Assembly (NCBI GenBank): GCA_016709675.1
Contig: JADJMH010000022.1
Span: forward strand, 1-64,000
Reading direction: 5' to 3'
Length of the DNA stretch: 64,000 bases
Origin: Candidatus Accumulibacter proximus
Lineage (GTDB): Bacteria; Pseudomonadota; Gammaproteobacteria; Burkholderiales; Rhodocyclaceae
Part shown: positions 27,815 through 41,543 of the stretch, piece by piece
Layout: every line of letters starts with the position of its first letter
Position numbering within the stretch: the first letter of the stretch is position 1
Program-made: the position numbers and the translations under genes
The notes under the pieces: model-generated
The model's database searches: none
What the model saw: only the letters and a program-made list of their open reading frames with translations
Told to the model about the DNA's origin: nothing

Positions 27815-28002
27815 TGAACTGCCTTTTCACGAAGAAGCGTGCGTACACGTGCGATCTGCCGACGGACCTTGCCAATCTGACTGTTGTTGGACAACTGCTG
27901 TGTAGCAAGCTGCATTCGCAGGCCAAACTGGGCTTTCAGCAGGGCCAGCAACTCCTTGTTCAGCTCGTCGACGGTTTTTGCTCTGAGTTCACTGACTTTC
28001 AT
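27811..28002 (-). CDS. rpmC: 50S ribosomal protein L29
   Basis: L29 (63 residues) is a helical hairpin near the tunnel exit, next to L23. It starts MKVSELRAKTVDELNKELLA. I use the ATG at 28002, two bases after the rplP stop, rather than a TTG two codons earlier, because the family begins at this methionine and a GGTAGG site precedes it. Confidence 0.96.
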   Translation of the reverse strand: MKVSELRAKTVDELNKELLALLKAQFGLRMQLATQQLSNNSQIGKVRRQIARVRTLLREKAVQ

Positions 28003-28004
28003 GA

Positions 28005-28418
28005 TCAACCTACCATACGCGTAACAAAAACCGTCGGGATCGGGAGCTTGGCGGCAGCGAGGGCGAAGGCTTCGCGAGCGAGAGCTTCGCTGACCCCGTC
28101 CATCTCGTAAAGGACCTTACCCGGCTTGATCTCGGCGACGTAGTACTCAGGGTTGCCTTTGCCGCTTCCCATGCGCACTTCCGCAGGCTTCTTGGAAATC
28201 GGCTTGTCAGGAAAGATGCGGATCCAGATGCGCCCGCCACGTTTGATATGACGGGTCATCGCACGCCGAGCAGCTTCAATCTGACGGGCAGTCAGTCGGC
28301 CACGACCGATGGACTTAAGCCCATACTCACCAAAACTGACCTTGGCGCCGCGCAGCGCCAGGCCAGTATTGCGGCCCTTCTGCTCCTTGCGGTATTTCCT
28401 TCTAGCTGGCTGCAGCAT
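28005..28418 (-). CDS. rplP: 50S ribosomal protein L16
   Basis: L16 (137 residues) helps shape the A-site tRNA path. It starts MLQPARRKYRKEQKGRNTGL and contains RMGSGKGNPEYYVAEIKPGK with the arginine that is hydroxylated in E. coli (R81 region). Its start overlaps the end of rpsC by 17 bases, because rpsC carries a long tail. Confidence 0.97.
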   Translation of the reverse strand: MLQPARRKYRKEQKGRNTGLALRGAKVSFGEYGLKSIGRGRLTARQIEAARRAMTRHIKRGGRIWIRIFPDKPISKKPAEVRMGSGKGNPEYYVAEIKPGKVLYEMDGVSEALAREAFALAAAKLPIPTVFVTRMVG

Positions 28419-29241
28419 CTGTTGTTCCTGCCTTTCTTACTCGTTTCACGGGTGCCTTCGCTTCCCCAACAGCGCCGTCAACCCTCGCCAGTTCTTCCTG
28501 AGCCTTCACCATACGCGGCGGCCTATCGACAACCTCACCGGGACGCGGGGAGCGACGGGTGCGACGCTGCTCATCGAGCGTGGCATCTGCAACCGCCGCC
28601 GTTTGCTCCTGGCGACTGAGAATCTCCCCTTTGAACACCCAGACCTTGACGCCAATAAGACCATAGGTAGTCAAGGCTTCTGAGGTCGCGTAGTCAATAT
28701 CAGCCCGCAGCGTATGGAGCGGGACTCGCCCCTCGCGGTACCATTCGCGCCGAGCAATTTCCGCCCCATTGAGGCGGCCTGAACTCATGATCTTGATACC
28801 TTGCGCACCAAGACGCATAGCGTTCTGCATCGCACGCTTCATGGCTCGGCGAAACATGATTCGTTTCTCGAGCTGCTGTGTAATCGAGTCTGCCACCAAT
28901 TGCGCATCCAGCTCGGGCTTGCGGATTTCCTCGATACTGACGTGCACGGGTACCCCCATGATCTTCTGCAAAGCAATCCGCAGGTGATCGATCTCCTCGC
29001 CCTTTTTCCCAATTACCACACCTGGCCGTGCCGAGAAGATCGTGACGCGGGCGTTCTTGGCGGGGCGCTCGATCAGGATACGTCCAACCGAGGCGTGCTT
29101 CAGCTTTTTCTTGAGGTATTCGCGAACGCGAACATCCTCGTTGAGCATGCCGGCAAAATTCTTGCTGTTGGCGTACCAGCGCGACGACCAATCACGCGTA
29201 ACAGCCAGACGAAAACCAGCAGGATGAATCTTTTGTCCCAT
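28402..29241 (-). CDS. rpsC: 30S ribosomal protein S3 with extended C-terminus
   Basis: S3 forms part of the mRNA entry tunnel and helicase. The core (about 1-215) has a KH domain with ARPGVVIGKKGEEIDHLRIA and ends LIGVKVWVFKGEILSRQEQT. The protein is 279 residues, against about 233 in E. coli. The extra part is a charged, low-complexity tail (RRTRRSPRPGEVVDRPPRMV ... VKRVRKAG) that overlaps rplP. No frame break is seen, so the tail seems real. Confidence 0.96.
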   Translation of the reverse strand: MGQKIHPAGFRLAVTRDWSSRWYANSKNFAGMLNEDVRVREYLKKKLKHASVGRILIERPAKNARVTIFSARPGVVIGKKGEEIDHLRIALQKIMGVPVHVSIEEIRKPELDAQLVADSITQQLEKRIMFRRAMKRAMQNAMRLGAQGIKIMSSGRLNGAEIARREWYREGRVPLHTLRADIDYATSEALTTYGLIGVKVWVFKGEILSRQEQTAAVADATLDEQRRTRRSPRPGEVVDRPPRMVKAQEELARVDGAVGEAKAPVKRVRKAGTTDAAAS

Positions 29242-29250
29242 TCTTGTTCC

Positions 29251-29580
29251 TCAGTTGCCGACGGTCAGAAATACGTGACAGGTCGGCTTGACGATCCGGT
29301 TGCCGCGCCCTTTCGCCCGCGCCGTAAAGCGCTTGAGCACCATGCCCTTTTCGACGGAGATAGTCTTCACCTTCAGTTCGTCAATATCAGCACCAGCATT
29401 GTGCTCGGCGTTGGCGATCGCCGATTCGAGCACTTTCTTGATGATTGCTGCGCCCTTCTTGGGACTGAATGTCAGCAGACTGAGTGCCCGATCGACCGCC
29501 AGGCCGCGGATCTGATCGGCAACCAAGCGACCCTTCTGACTTGACAGCCGAACGCCGCGCAAAACAGCACGAGTTTCCAT
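29251..29580 (-). CDS. rplV: 50S ribosomal protein L22
   Basis: L22 (109 residues) reaches into the exit tunnel with its beta-hairpin. It starts METRAVLRGVRLSSQKGRLV and contains VLESAIANAEHNAGADIDEL. I use the ATG at 29580, which has AGGA six bases upstream; another ATG two codons earlier lacks a suitable site. Confidence 0.96.
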   Translation of the reverse strand: METRAVLRGVRLSSQKGRLVADQIRGLAVDRALSLLTFSPKKGAAIIKKVLESAIANAEHNAGADIDELKVKTISVEKGMVLKRFTARAKGRGNRIVKPTCHVFLTVGN

Positions 29581-29590
29581 ATTCATTCCT

Positions 29591-29866
29591 TTACTTCTTG
29601 GCCTTCTTGCCAGAGGTGTGGCCCTTAAAGGTGCGGGTCAGCGAAAACTCGCCCAGCTTGTGCCCAACCATGTTCTCGGTGATATAGACAGGAATATGCT
29701 GCTTGCCGTTATGCACTGCAATGGTCAGGCCAACAAAGTCAGGCAGCACGGTAGAGCGGCGCGACCACGTCTTGATCGGGCGCTTATCGCCGGTCGCACG
29801 CACCGTGCCCACTTTTTTGATCAGATGGGCATCGGCAAACGGGCCCTTTTTAATGGAACGTCCCAT
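29591..29866 (-). CDS. rpsS: 30S ribosomal protein S19
   Basis: S19 (91 residues) is in the head and contacts the A-site. It starts MGRSIKKGPFADAHLIKKVG and ends SLTRTFKGHTSGKKAKK, which is complete. It follows rplB by 13 bases. Confidence 0.98.
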   Translation of the reverse strand: MGRSIKKGPFADAHLIKKVGTVRATGDKRPIKTWSRRSTVLPDFVGLTIAVHNGKQHIPVYITENMVGHKLGEFSLTRTFKGHTSGKKAKK

Positions 29867-29879
29867 GGTTCTCTATCCC

Positions 29880-30707
29880 TTAGCGTTTTTGACGGCGCTG
29901 CACGATCATCGAAGTCGTGCGCTTGTTGCGACGAGTGCGATAACCTTTGGTCTTGGTACCCCAAGGACTGACCGGATGCATACCGGATGCTGTCTTGCCT
30001 TCGCCACCACCGTGCGGGTGATCGATCGGATTCATCGCCACACCGCGTACGGTCGGGCGAATGCCACGCCAGCGATTCCCACCAGCCTTGCCTATCGAGC
30101 GTAAACTGTGCTCTTCGTTACCCACCTCGCCGATCGTCGCGCGGCACTCGACGTGCACTCGGCGAATTTCACCGGAGCGCAAGCGCAACTGGGCGTGGAC
30201 GCCTTCCCGGGCCAATAACTGCACCGAGGTGCCAGCCGAACGTGCCAACTGAGCGCCCTTGCCGGGCACCATCTCGACGCAGTGGATTGTCGTACCAACC
30301 GGTATATTGCGAATAGGCAGGGCGTTGCCCACCTTGATCGGAGCCTCTGAACCACTGCTTATATGCTGACCAGCAACAAGGCCTTTCGGCGCAATTATGT
30401 AGCGGCGCTCGCCGTCGGCATAACACAGCAGGGCAATATTGGCGGTCCGGTTTGGATCGTACTCGAGACGCTCGACCTTCGCCGGCACCCCGTCCTTGTT
30501 GCGCTTGAAATCAATCAGGCGATAGTGCTGCTTGTGACCACCGCCCTGATGGCGAGTCGTTATATGGCCGTTGTTGTTGCGGCCGGCGTTTTTCGACTGC
30601 GACTCGACAAGCCCGGCAACCGGAGCACCCTTGTGCAGATTAAGATTGACGACCTGGATAACCGCGCGGCGGCCAGGCGAGGTAGGTTTGACTTTAGCGA
30701 GTGCCAT
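29880..30707 (-). CDS. rplB: 50S ribosomal protein L2
   Basis: L2 (275 residues) is needed for subunit joining and peptidyl transfer. It has RNNNGHITTRHQGGGHKQHY and the functionally critical histidine segment GVAMNPIDHPHGGGEGKTAS. Its ATG overlaps the last base of the rplW stop. Confidence 0.98.
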   Translation of the reverse strand: MALAKVKPTSPGRRAVIQVVNLNLHKGAPVAGLVESQSKNAGRNNNGHITTRHQGGGHKQHYRLIDFKRNKDGVPAKVERLEYDPNRTANIALLCYADGERRYIIAPKGLVAGQHISSGSEAPIKVGNALPIRNIPVGTTIHCVEMVPGKGAQLARSAGTSVQLLAREGVHAQLRLRSGEIRRVHVECRATIGEVGNEEHSLRSIGKAGGNRWRGIRPTVRGVAMNPIDHPHGGGEGKTASGMHPVSPWGTKTKGYRTRRNKRTTSMIVQRRQKR

Positions 30708-31009
30708 TAGACCGCTCCCCCATCGACGAAATTAATCTCCTGGCCCGGCTGCAGGCACACATAGGCCTTTTTCCAGTTGCTGCGACGACCCATCACACGG
30801 CCGAACTTTTTCTGCTTTCCCTTGACGTTGGCAATCTGGACCGACTCGACAGCTACCTTGAACAGCAACTCCACCGCGCCCTTGACCTCAGGCTTTGTTG
30901 CGTTGGCCGCAACACGAAAGATCACCTGCTGGTATTTGTCGGCAACGAAGGTGGCCTTTTCAGAGATCTGCGGTGCGAGCAGCACTTGCATCAGACGTTC
31001 TTGATTCAT
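30707..31009 (-). CDS. rplW: 50S ribosomal protein L23
   Basis: L23 (100 residues) is the tunnel-exit docking site for trigger factor and SRP. It reads MNQERLMQVLLAPQISEKAT and GRVMGRRSNWKKAYVCLQPG. Its start overlaps the rplD stop by four bases. Confidence 0.97.
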   Translation of the reverse strand: MNQERLMQVLLAPQISEKATFVADKYQQVIFRVAANATKPEVKGAVELLFKVAVESVQIANVKGKQKKFGRVMGRRSNWKKAYVCLQPGQEINFVDGGAV

Positions 31010-31626
31010 CCCAGGATCTCCTCAAACTTGGCGAGCGCAGCTTTGGTCAGCAGTACCTTCGGGAAGCGGACCAAAGACACCGGGTCCGCCTGCTGGACGT
31101 CAACCACCAGGACGTTGGGCAAGTTACGCGAGGCCAGAAAAACGTTCTCGTCGAGATTGTCGGTGATCACAAGCACCGACTCGTAACCCATGCCCTTGAT
31201 CTTCGCGGCAAACAACCTGGTCTTGGGGGCCTCAATGGAAAGGTTGTCCACGACGGCCAAGCGATCCTCACGAGCAAGCTGCGAGAGAATCGATGCCATA
31301 CCCGCGCGGTACATCTTCCTGTTTAGCTTGTGGCTGAAATTCTCGTCTGACGAATTCGGGAAAACCCGGCCACCGCCGCGCCAAATCGGCGATGAAGACA
31401 TACCCGCCCGCGCACGCCCAGTACCCTTTTGGCGCCACGGTTTCTTGGTGGTGTGCCGCACATCCTGGCGATCCTTCTGCGCCCGATTGCCACTACGAGC
31501 GTTAGCCTGATAGGCAATCAGGACCTGGTGCACTAAAGCTTCGTTGTATTCGCGACCAAACAGTACGTCGGATGCCTTCAGCCGACTCGCTTCCTGTCCT
31601 TCGTCATTGATAAGCTTAAGTTCCAT
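31006..31626 (-). CDS. rplD: 50S ribosomal protein L4
   Basis: L4 (206 residues) lines the exit tunnel; in E. coli it also represses the S10 operon. The loop RQDVRHTTKKPWRQKGTGRA is diagnostic. It directly abuts rplC with no gap. Confidence 0.98.
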   Translation of the reverse strand: MELKLINDEGQEASRLKASDVLFGREYNEALVHQVLIAYQANARSGNRAQKDRQDVRHTTKKPWRQKGTGRARAGMSSSPIWRGGGRVFPNSSDENFSHKLNRKMYRAGMASILSQLAREDRLAVVDNLSIEAPKTRLFAAKIKGMGYESVLVITDNLDENVFLASRNLPNVLVVDVQQADPVSLVRFPKVLLTKAALAKFEEILG

Positions 31627-32271
31627 TTATGCCCCCACCTTGACTGCCGGACGAACGATGACGTCCGCCCCCTTGGAGCCGGGAACCGCGCCTTTGAGCA
31701 ACAACAACTGGCGCTCAACGTCGACCCGCACGACCTCGACGTTCTGCTGGGTGCGCTTGACGGCACCAAGATGGCCGGCCATCTTCTTGCCCGGGAAAAC
31801 GCGCCCCGGGTCCTGCGCCATACCGGTGGACCCGAGAGCCTGGTGGGAAACCGAGTTGCCATGCGCAGCGCCCTGGGACCTGAAGTGATGTCGTTTGATG
31901 CCGCCAGCAAAGCCCTTGCCGATGGTCTGCCCGGTGACGTCAACCTTTTGTCCGACGGCGAAAATGGTGACCCTGATATGGTCACCCGCCTGGAGGGCCG
32001 CGAGCTCGTCCGCGGAGACCGGGAATTCCTTCAGCACATGGCCCGCCTCAACACCGGCCTTGGCAAGGTGACCCGCCAATGGCTTGTTGACGCGAGAGGG
32101 ACGACGTTTCCCGAAAGCCACCTGGACGACGGAGTAACCATCATTCTGCGGCGTTTTGATCTGGGCCACACGGTTGTTCGACACATCGAGCACGGTTACC
32201 GGGACACTTACGCCATCGTCGGTAAAAATGCGCGTCATGCCGACCTTGCGCCCAACAAGGCCTAGACTCAT
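31627..32271 (-). CDS. rplC: 50S ribosomal protein L3
   Basis: L3 (214 residues) starts large-subunit assembly and reaches the peptidyl transferase centre. It has MSLGLVGRKVGMTRIFTDDG and the VSHQALGSTGMAQDPGRVFP loop, whose glutamine position is methylated in E. coli. It has its own promoter in the 108-base gap after rpsJ. Confidence 0.98.
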   Translation of the reverse strand: MSLGLVGRKVGMTRIFTDDGVSVPVTVLDVSNNRVAQIKTPQNDGYSVVQVAFGKRRPSRVNKPLAGHLAKAGVEAGHVLKEFPVSADELAALQAGDHIRVTIFAVGQKVDVTGQTIGKGFAGGIKRHHFRSQGAAHGNSVSHQALGSTGMAQDPGRVFPGKKMAGHLGAVKRTQQNVEVVRVDVERQLLLLKGAVPGSKGADVIVRPAVKVGA

Positions 32272-32359
32272 GCTTATTCTCCTCTGACCGGCTACGATTG
32301 GCCGGCGAGCGCTGCTAAGGAACGGGCAGTGTTAATGGGCTGCCCGGCGAAAGGCGGCG

Positions 32360-32388
32360 ATTATAGCCGCAAGGAAGCCTTACTGCAA
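32360..32388 (-). promoter_or_regulatory. Sigma-70 promoter upstream of rplC
   Basis: On the minus strand TTGCAG (32383-32388) is separated by 17 bases from a perfect TATAAT (32360-32365). The -35 box lies inside the last codons of rpsJ and the -10 box just after its stop, giving an rplC leader of about 80 bases. Confidence 0.72.
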
Positions 32389-32691
32389 CTTAATTTCGAC
32401 GTCAACACCTGCCGGCAGATCAAGCTTCATCAGGGCATCGACGGTCTTGTCAGTTGGATCAATGATATCCATCAGGCGAAGATGCGTGCGTATCTCGAAC
32501 TGGTCACGTGAAGTCTTGTCGACGTGCGGTGAGCGCAGAATATCAAAACGCTGGATGCGGGTCGGTAGCGGCACCGGGCCACGGACGACGGCTCCGGTAC
32601 GCTTAGCGGTGTCGACAATTTCCTGAGCTGACTGATCAATCAGGCGATAGTCAAAGGCTTTCAGGCGGATGCGGATCTTCTGGCTTTGCAT
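32380..32691 (-). CDS. rpsJ: 30S ribosomal protein S10 (NusE)
   Basis: S10 (103 residues) is a head protein of the small subunit and, as NusE, binds NusG and NusB in antitermination complexes. It starts MQSQKIRIRLKAFDYRLIDQ and has GPVPLPTRIQRFDILRSPHV. The ATG at 32691 follows an AAGAAGA stretch. It is separated from tuf by 55 bases that can fold into two competing hairpins. Confidence 0.98.
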   Translation of the reverse strand: MQSQKIRIRLKAFDYRLIDQSAQEIVDTAKRTGAVVRGPVPLPTRIQRFDILRSPHVDKTSRDQFEIRTHLRLMDIIDPTDKTVDALMKLDLPAGVDVEIKLQ

Positions 32692-32746
32692 GTCTTCTTC
32701 CAAAGAGCGGCCGGTGGGGTGGGAACTCCACCGGGAGTTTGCCGAA

Positions 32747-33937
32747 CTACTCGATAATTTTCGCCACGACGCCGGCGCCGACGGTTCGCCCACCTTCACG
32801 AATCGCGAAACGCAGGCCTTCTTCCATGGCAATCGGCGAAATCAGCTTGACGGTCATCTGGACGTTGTCGCCAGGCATCACCATCTCGACACCTTCCGGC
32901 ATGGCAATCGCACCGGTCACGTCGGTGGTGCGGAAATAGAACTGCGGACGATAGTTGTTGAAGAACGGCGTGTGACGACCGCCCTCTTCCTTCGACAGAC
33001 AGTAAACTTCACCCGTGAAATGCGTGTGCGGCTTGATCGAACCCGGCTTCGCCAGCACCTGACCACGCTCGACGTCGTCCCGCTTGGTGCCGCGCAGCAG
33101 AACGCCCACGTTGTCGCCCGCCTGCCCCTGGTCCAGCAGCTTGCGAAACATTTCAACACCCGTGCAGATCGTCTTCACCGTCGGCTTGATGCCAACAATC
33201 TCGACTTCTTCACCCACTTTCACCACCCCGCGCTCAACGCGTCCCGTGACCACCGTGCCACGCCCAGAGATCGAAAACACATCTTCGATCGGCAGCAGGA
33301 AGGGCTTGTCCACCGCCCGCTGCGGCGTCGGAATGTAGGCATCCAGCGCGTCCGCCAAGGCCATCACGGAGCCTTCGCCCAGCGGACCCTGATCGCCTTC
33401 CAGTGCCTTCAGCGCCGAACCCTGGACGATCGGCACGTCATCACCCGGAAAGTCGTACTTGGACAGTAGCTCGCGCACCTCCATGTCGACCAGTTCCAGC
33501 AACTCGGCATCGTCAACCATGTCGCACTTGTTCAGATAAACAATGATGTACGGCACGCCAACCTGACGCGCCAGCAGAATGTGCTCACGCGTCTGCGGCA
33601 TCGGCCCGTCAGCCGCCGACACCACCAGAATCGCGCCGTCCATCTGCGCCGCACCAGTAATCATGTTCTTGATGTAGTCCGCGTGACCCGGGCAATCCAC
33701 GTGCGCGTAGTGACGCTTGGCCGTCTCGTACTCGACGTGCGCGGTATTGATCGTGATACCCCGCGCCTTCTCCTCCGGCGCCGCATCAATCTGGTCGTAG
33801 GCCTTCGCCACACCGCCATACTTCTTCGCCAGGATGGTCGTGATCGCCGCCGTCAGCGTCGTCTTGCCATGATCAACGTGCCCAATCGTGCCCACATTAA
33901 CGTGCGGCTTCGTGCGTTCAAATTTTCCCTTGGCCAT
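32747..33937 (-). CDS. tuf: Elongation factor Tu, copy 1
   Basis: EF-Tu (396 residues) delivers aminoacyl-tRNA to the ribosome as a GTP complex. The G motifs are GHVDHGKT (18-25), DCPGH and NKCD. It differs from the second copy at 49564-50754 by only one residue (V for I in DDVPIVQG) and by about 40 silent bases. The first 280 bases of the gene are identical except one. It ends with TAG where the other copy has TAA, and the homology stops six bases upstream of the ATG. It is in the str operon, 25 bases after fusA. Confidence 0.98.
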   Translation of the reverse strand: MAKGKFERTKPHVNVGTIGHVDHGKTTLTAAITTILAKKYGGVAKAYDQIDAAPEEKARGITINTAHVEYETAKRHYAHVDCPGHADYIKNMITGAAQMDGAILVVSAADGPMPQTREHILLARQVGVPYIIVYLNKCDMVDDAELLELVDMEVRELLSKYDFPGDDVPIVQGSALKALEGDQGPLGEGSVMALADALDAYIPTPQRAVDKPFLLPIEDVFSISGRGTVVTGRVERGVVKVGEEVEIVGIKPTVKTICTGVEMFRKLLDQGQAGDNVGVLLRGTKRDDVERGQVLAKPGSIKPHTHFTGEVYCLSKEEGGRHTPFFNNYRPQFYFRTTDVTGAIAMPEGVEMVMPGDNVQMTVKLISPIAMEEGLRFAIREGGRTVGAGVVAKIIE

Positions 33938-33962
33938 TTACCGTATCCTTACAATATCAGAG

Positions 33963-36056
<2,094 letters not shown>

Positions 36057-36130
36057 AGTAATAGACCTTCGCTAATAAAGAACGATCGCCAGCACAAGAC
36101 AGCCGAACTGTCGCCTTGGACGCTGGTGCC

Positions 36131-36601
36131 TCAGAACCGGAAGTGCGCGAACGCCTTGTTGGCTTCGGCCATACGGTGCACTTCGTCGCGCTTCTTGACT
36201 GCACCGCCGCGGCTTTCCGATGCCTCCAGCATTTCGGCTGCTAAGCGCTGACCCATCGACTTCTCCGACCGCTTGCGCGCTGACTCCCGCAGCCAGCGCA
36301 TGGCCAGGGCCATCCGGCGGCTGGGGCGAACCTCAACCGGCACCTGATAATTGGCCCCACCAACGCGGCGACTCTTGACTTCGACCAGCGGCTTGATGTT
36401 ACCAAGAGCCAAACCGAAAACCTCCAGCGGATCCTTGCCAGTCTTGGTCACGATCTGGTCAAAGGCACCATAGACGATGCGCTCGGCGACGGACTTCTTG
36501 CCGCTTTTCATGATCGTATTGACGAACTTCGAAACCTCGACATTGCCAAACTTCGGGTCCGGCAAGATATCGCGCTTCGGCACTTCACGACGACGGGGCA
36601 T
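36131..36601 (-). CDS. rpsG: 30S ribosomal protein S7
   Basis: S7 (156 residues) nucleates the 16S 3' domain and is the str-operon translational repressor in E. coli. It starts MPRRREVPKRDILPDPKFGN and ends VHRMAEANKAFAHFRF. I use the ATG at 36601; a GTG two codons earlier is less like the family. Confidence 0.97.
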   Translation of the reverse strand: MPRRREVPKRDILPDPKFGNVEVSKFVNTIMKSGKKSVAERIVYGAFDQIVTKTGKDPLEVFGLALGNIKPLVEVKSRRVGGANYQVPVEVRPSRRMALAMRWLRESARKRSEKSMGQRLAAEMLEASESRGGAVKKRDEVHRMAEANKAFAHFRF

Positions 36602-36697
36602 AGCCACCTCTCATAGTCACAATTCAGTTGCAGGGTTGGACAACGCCCCCACCCCTCCCAGCCGCCCATCAGGAGCGGCTCTTACTCGGGACGAAAC

Positions 36698-37073
36698 TCA
36701 AGCCGCTTTGGGGCGCTTGGTACCGTACTTGGAACGCCCCTGCTTCCGCTTCTTGACACCCTGGGTGTCCAGCGAACCACGAACGGTGTGGTAACGCACA
36801 CCTGGCAAGTCCTTGACACGACCACCGCGGATCAGAACAACCGAGTGCTCCTGCAGGTTGTGTCCTTCACCACCAATGTATGAAATCACCTCAAAGCCAT
36901 TCGTCAGCCGAACCTTGCAAACCTTGCGCAGCGCAGAGTTGGGCTTCTTTGGCGTGGTAGTGTACACGAGTGCAAACCCCCCGCTTCTGGGGGCAGTTGC
37001 TCAGGGCAGGGACTTTGCTCTTGCTGCGTATGGCCTCGCGAGGCTTGCGCACCAGCTGGTTAATGGTTGGCAT
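36698..37073 (-). CDS. rpsL: 30S ribosomal protein S12, frameshifted in this sequence
   Basis: S12 helps decode at the A-site and is essential. The protein begins MPTINQLVRKPREAIRSKSK, runs to CPQKRGVCTRV, then must change frame to continue YTTTPKKPNSALRKVCKVRL to GRSKYGTKRPKAA. Keeping the conserved R-V-Y-T-T-T requires two missing bases at about 36963-36970, where the sequence has only 16 bases for six codons. Loss of a GT or TA pair is the simplest cause. An intact S12 is required for life, so a sequence or assembly error is much more likely than a pseudogene. The lysines of PKKPNSALR and GGRVKDLPGV are the streptomycin-sensitive form. Confidence 0.9.
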
Positions 37074-37129
37074 GTTTCCACCCCTATGTTCAGTTCAGCA
37101 TAGCGACGTGTCAAGCACATGGCGTCTGC

Positions 37130-37161
37130 AAAAAACCAAGGCGGACCAAAGGCCGCCTTGG
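37130..37161 (-). terminator. Terminator-like hairpin between rpoC and rpsL
   Basis: A perfect 9-bp stem (CCAAGGCGG at 37136-37144 with CCGCCTTGG at 37153-37161) with an 8-base loop is followed on the minus strand by six T. It can end the rpoBC transcript. It also lies downstream of the predicted rpsL promoter at 37216-37244, so it may act as an attenuator in the str-operon leader. Confidence 0.8.
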
Positions 37162-37215
37162 CGATATCCGTGAAAAGCCGACGCAACACCTAGCTATCGG
37201 CGACAAAGACCGACG

Positions 37216-37240
37216 ATTTTATGGTCTATCAGGACTCAAG

Positions 37241-37244
<4 letters not shown>
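37216..37244 (-). promoter_or_regulatory. Sigma-70 promoter of the str operon
   Basis: On the minus strand TTGACT (37239-37244) is separated by 17 bases from TAAAAT (37216-37221). The -35 box overlaps the rpoC stop codon. A transcript would start near 37209 with a leader of about 136 bases before rpsL. Confidence 0.75.
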
Positions 37245-41455
<4,211 letters not shown>

Positions 41456-41543
41456 CTTTTGCTCCAGTGAGGAGTGAGGTGTCAGGGGGTGAAGCCATGA
41501 GGCGGGGAGGAGTTACATTCCTCAACCACTCCAGGCAAGAAAA

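Noticed and set aside
37086..37114. Second rpsL promoter (TTGACA-17-GAACAT)
   Set aside because: The -35 box is perfect, but the -10 is poor and the start would lie only about six bases from the rpsL ATG, cutting off the ribosome site.
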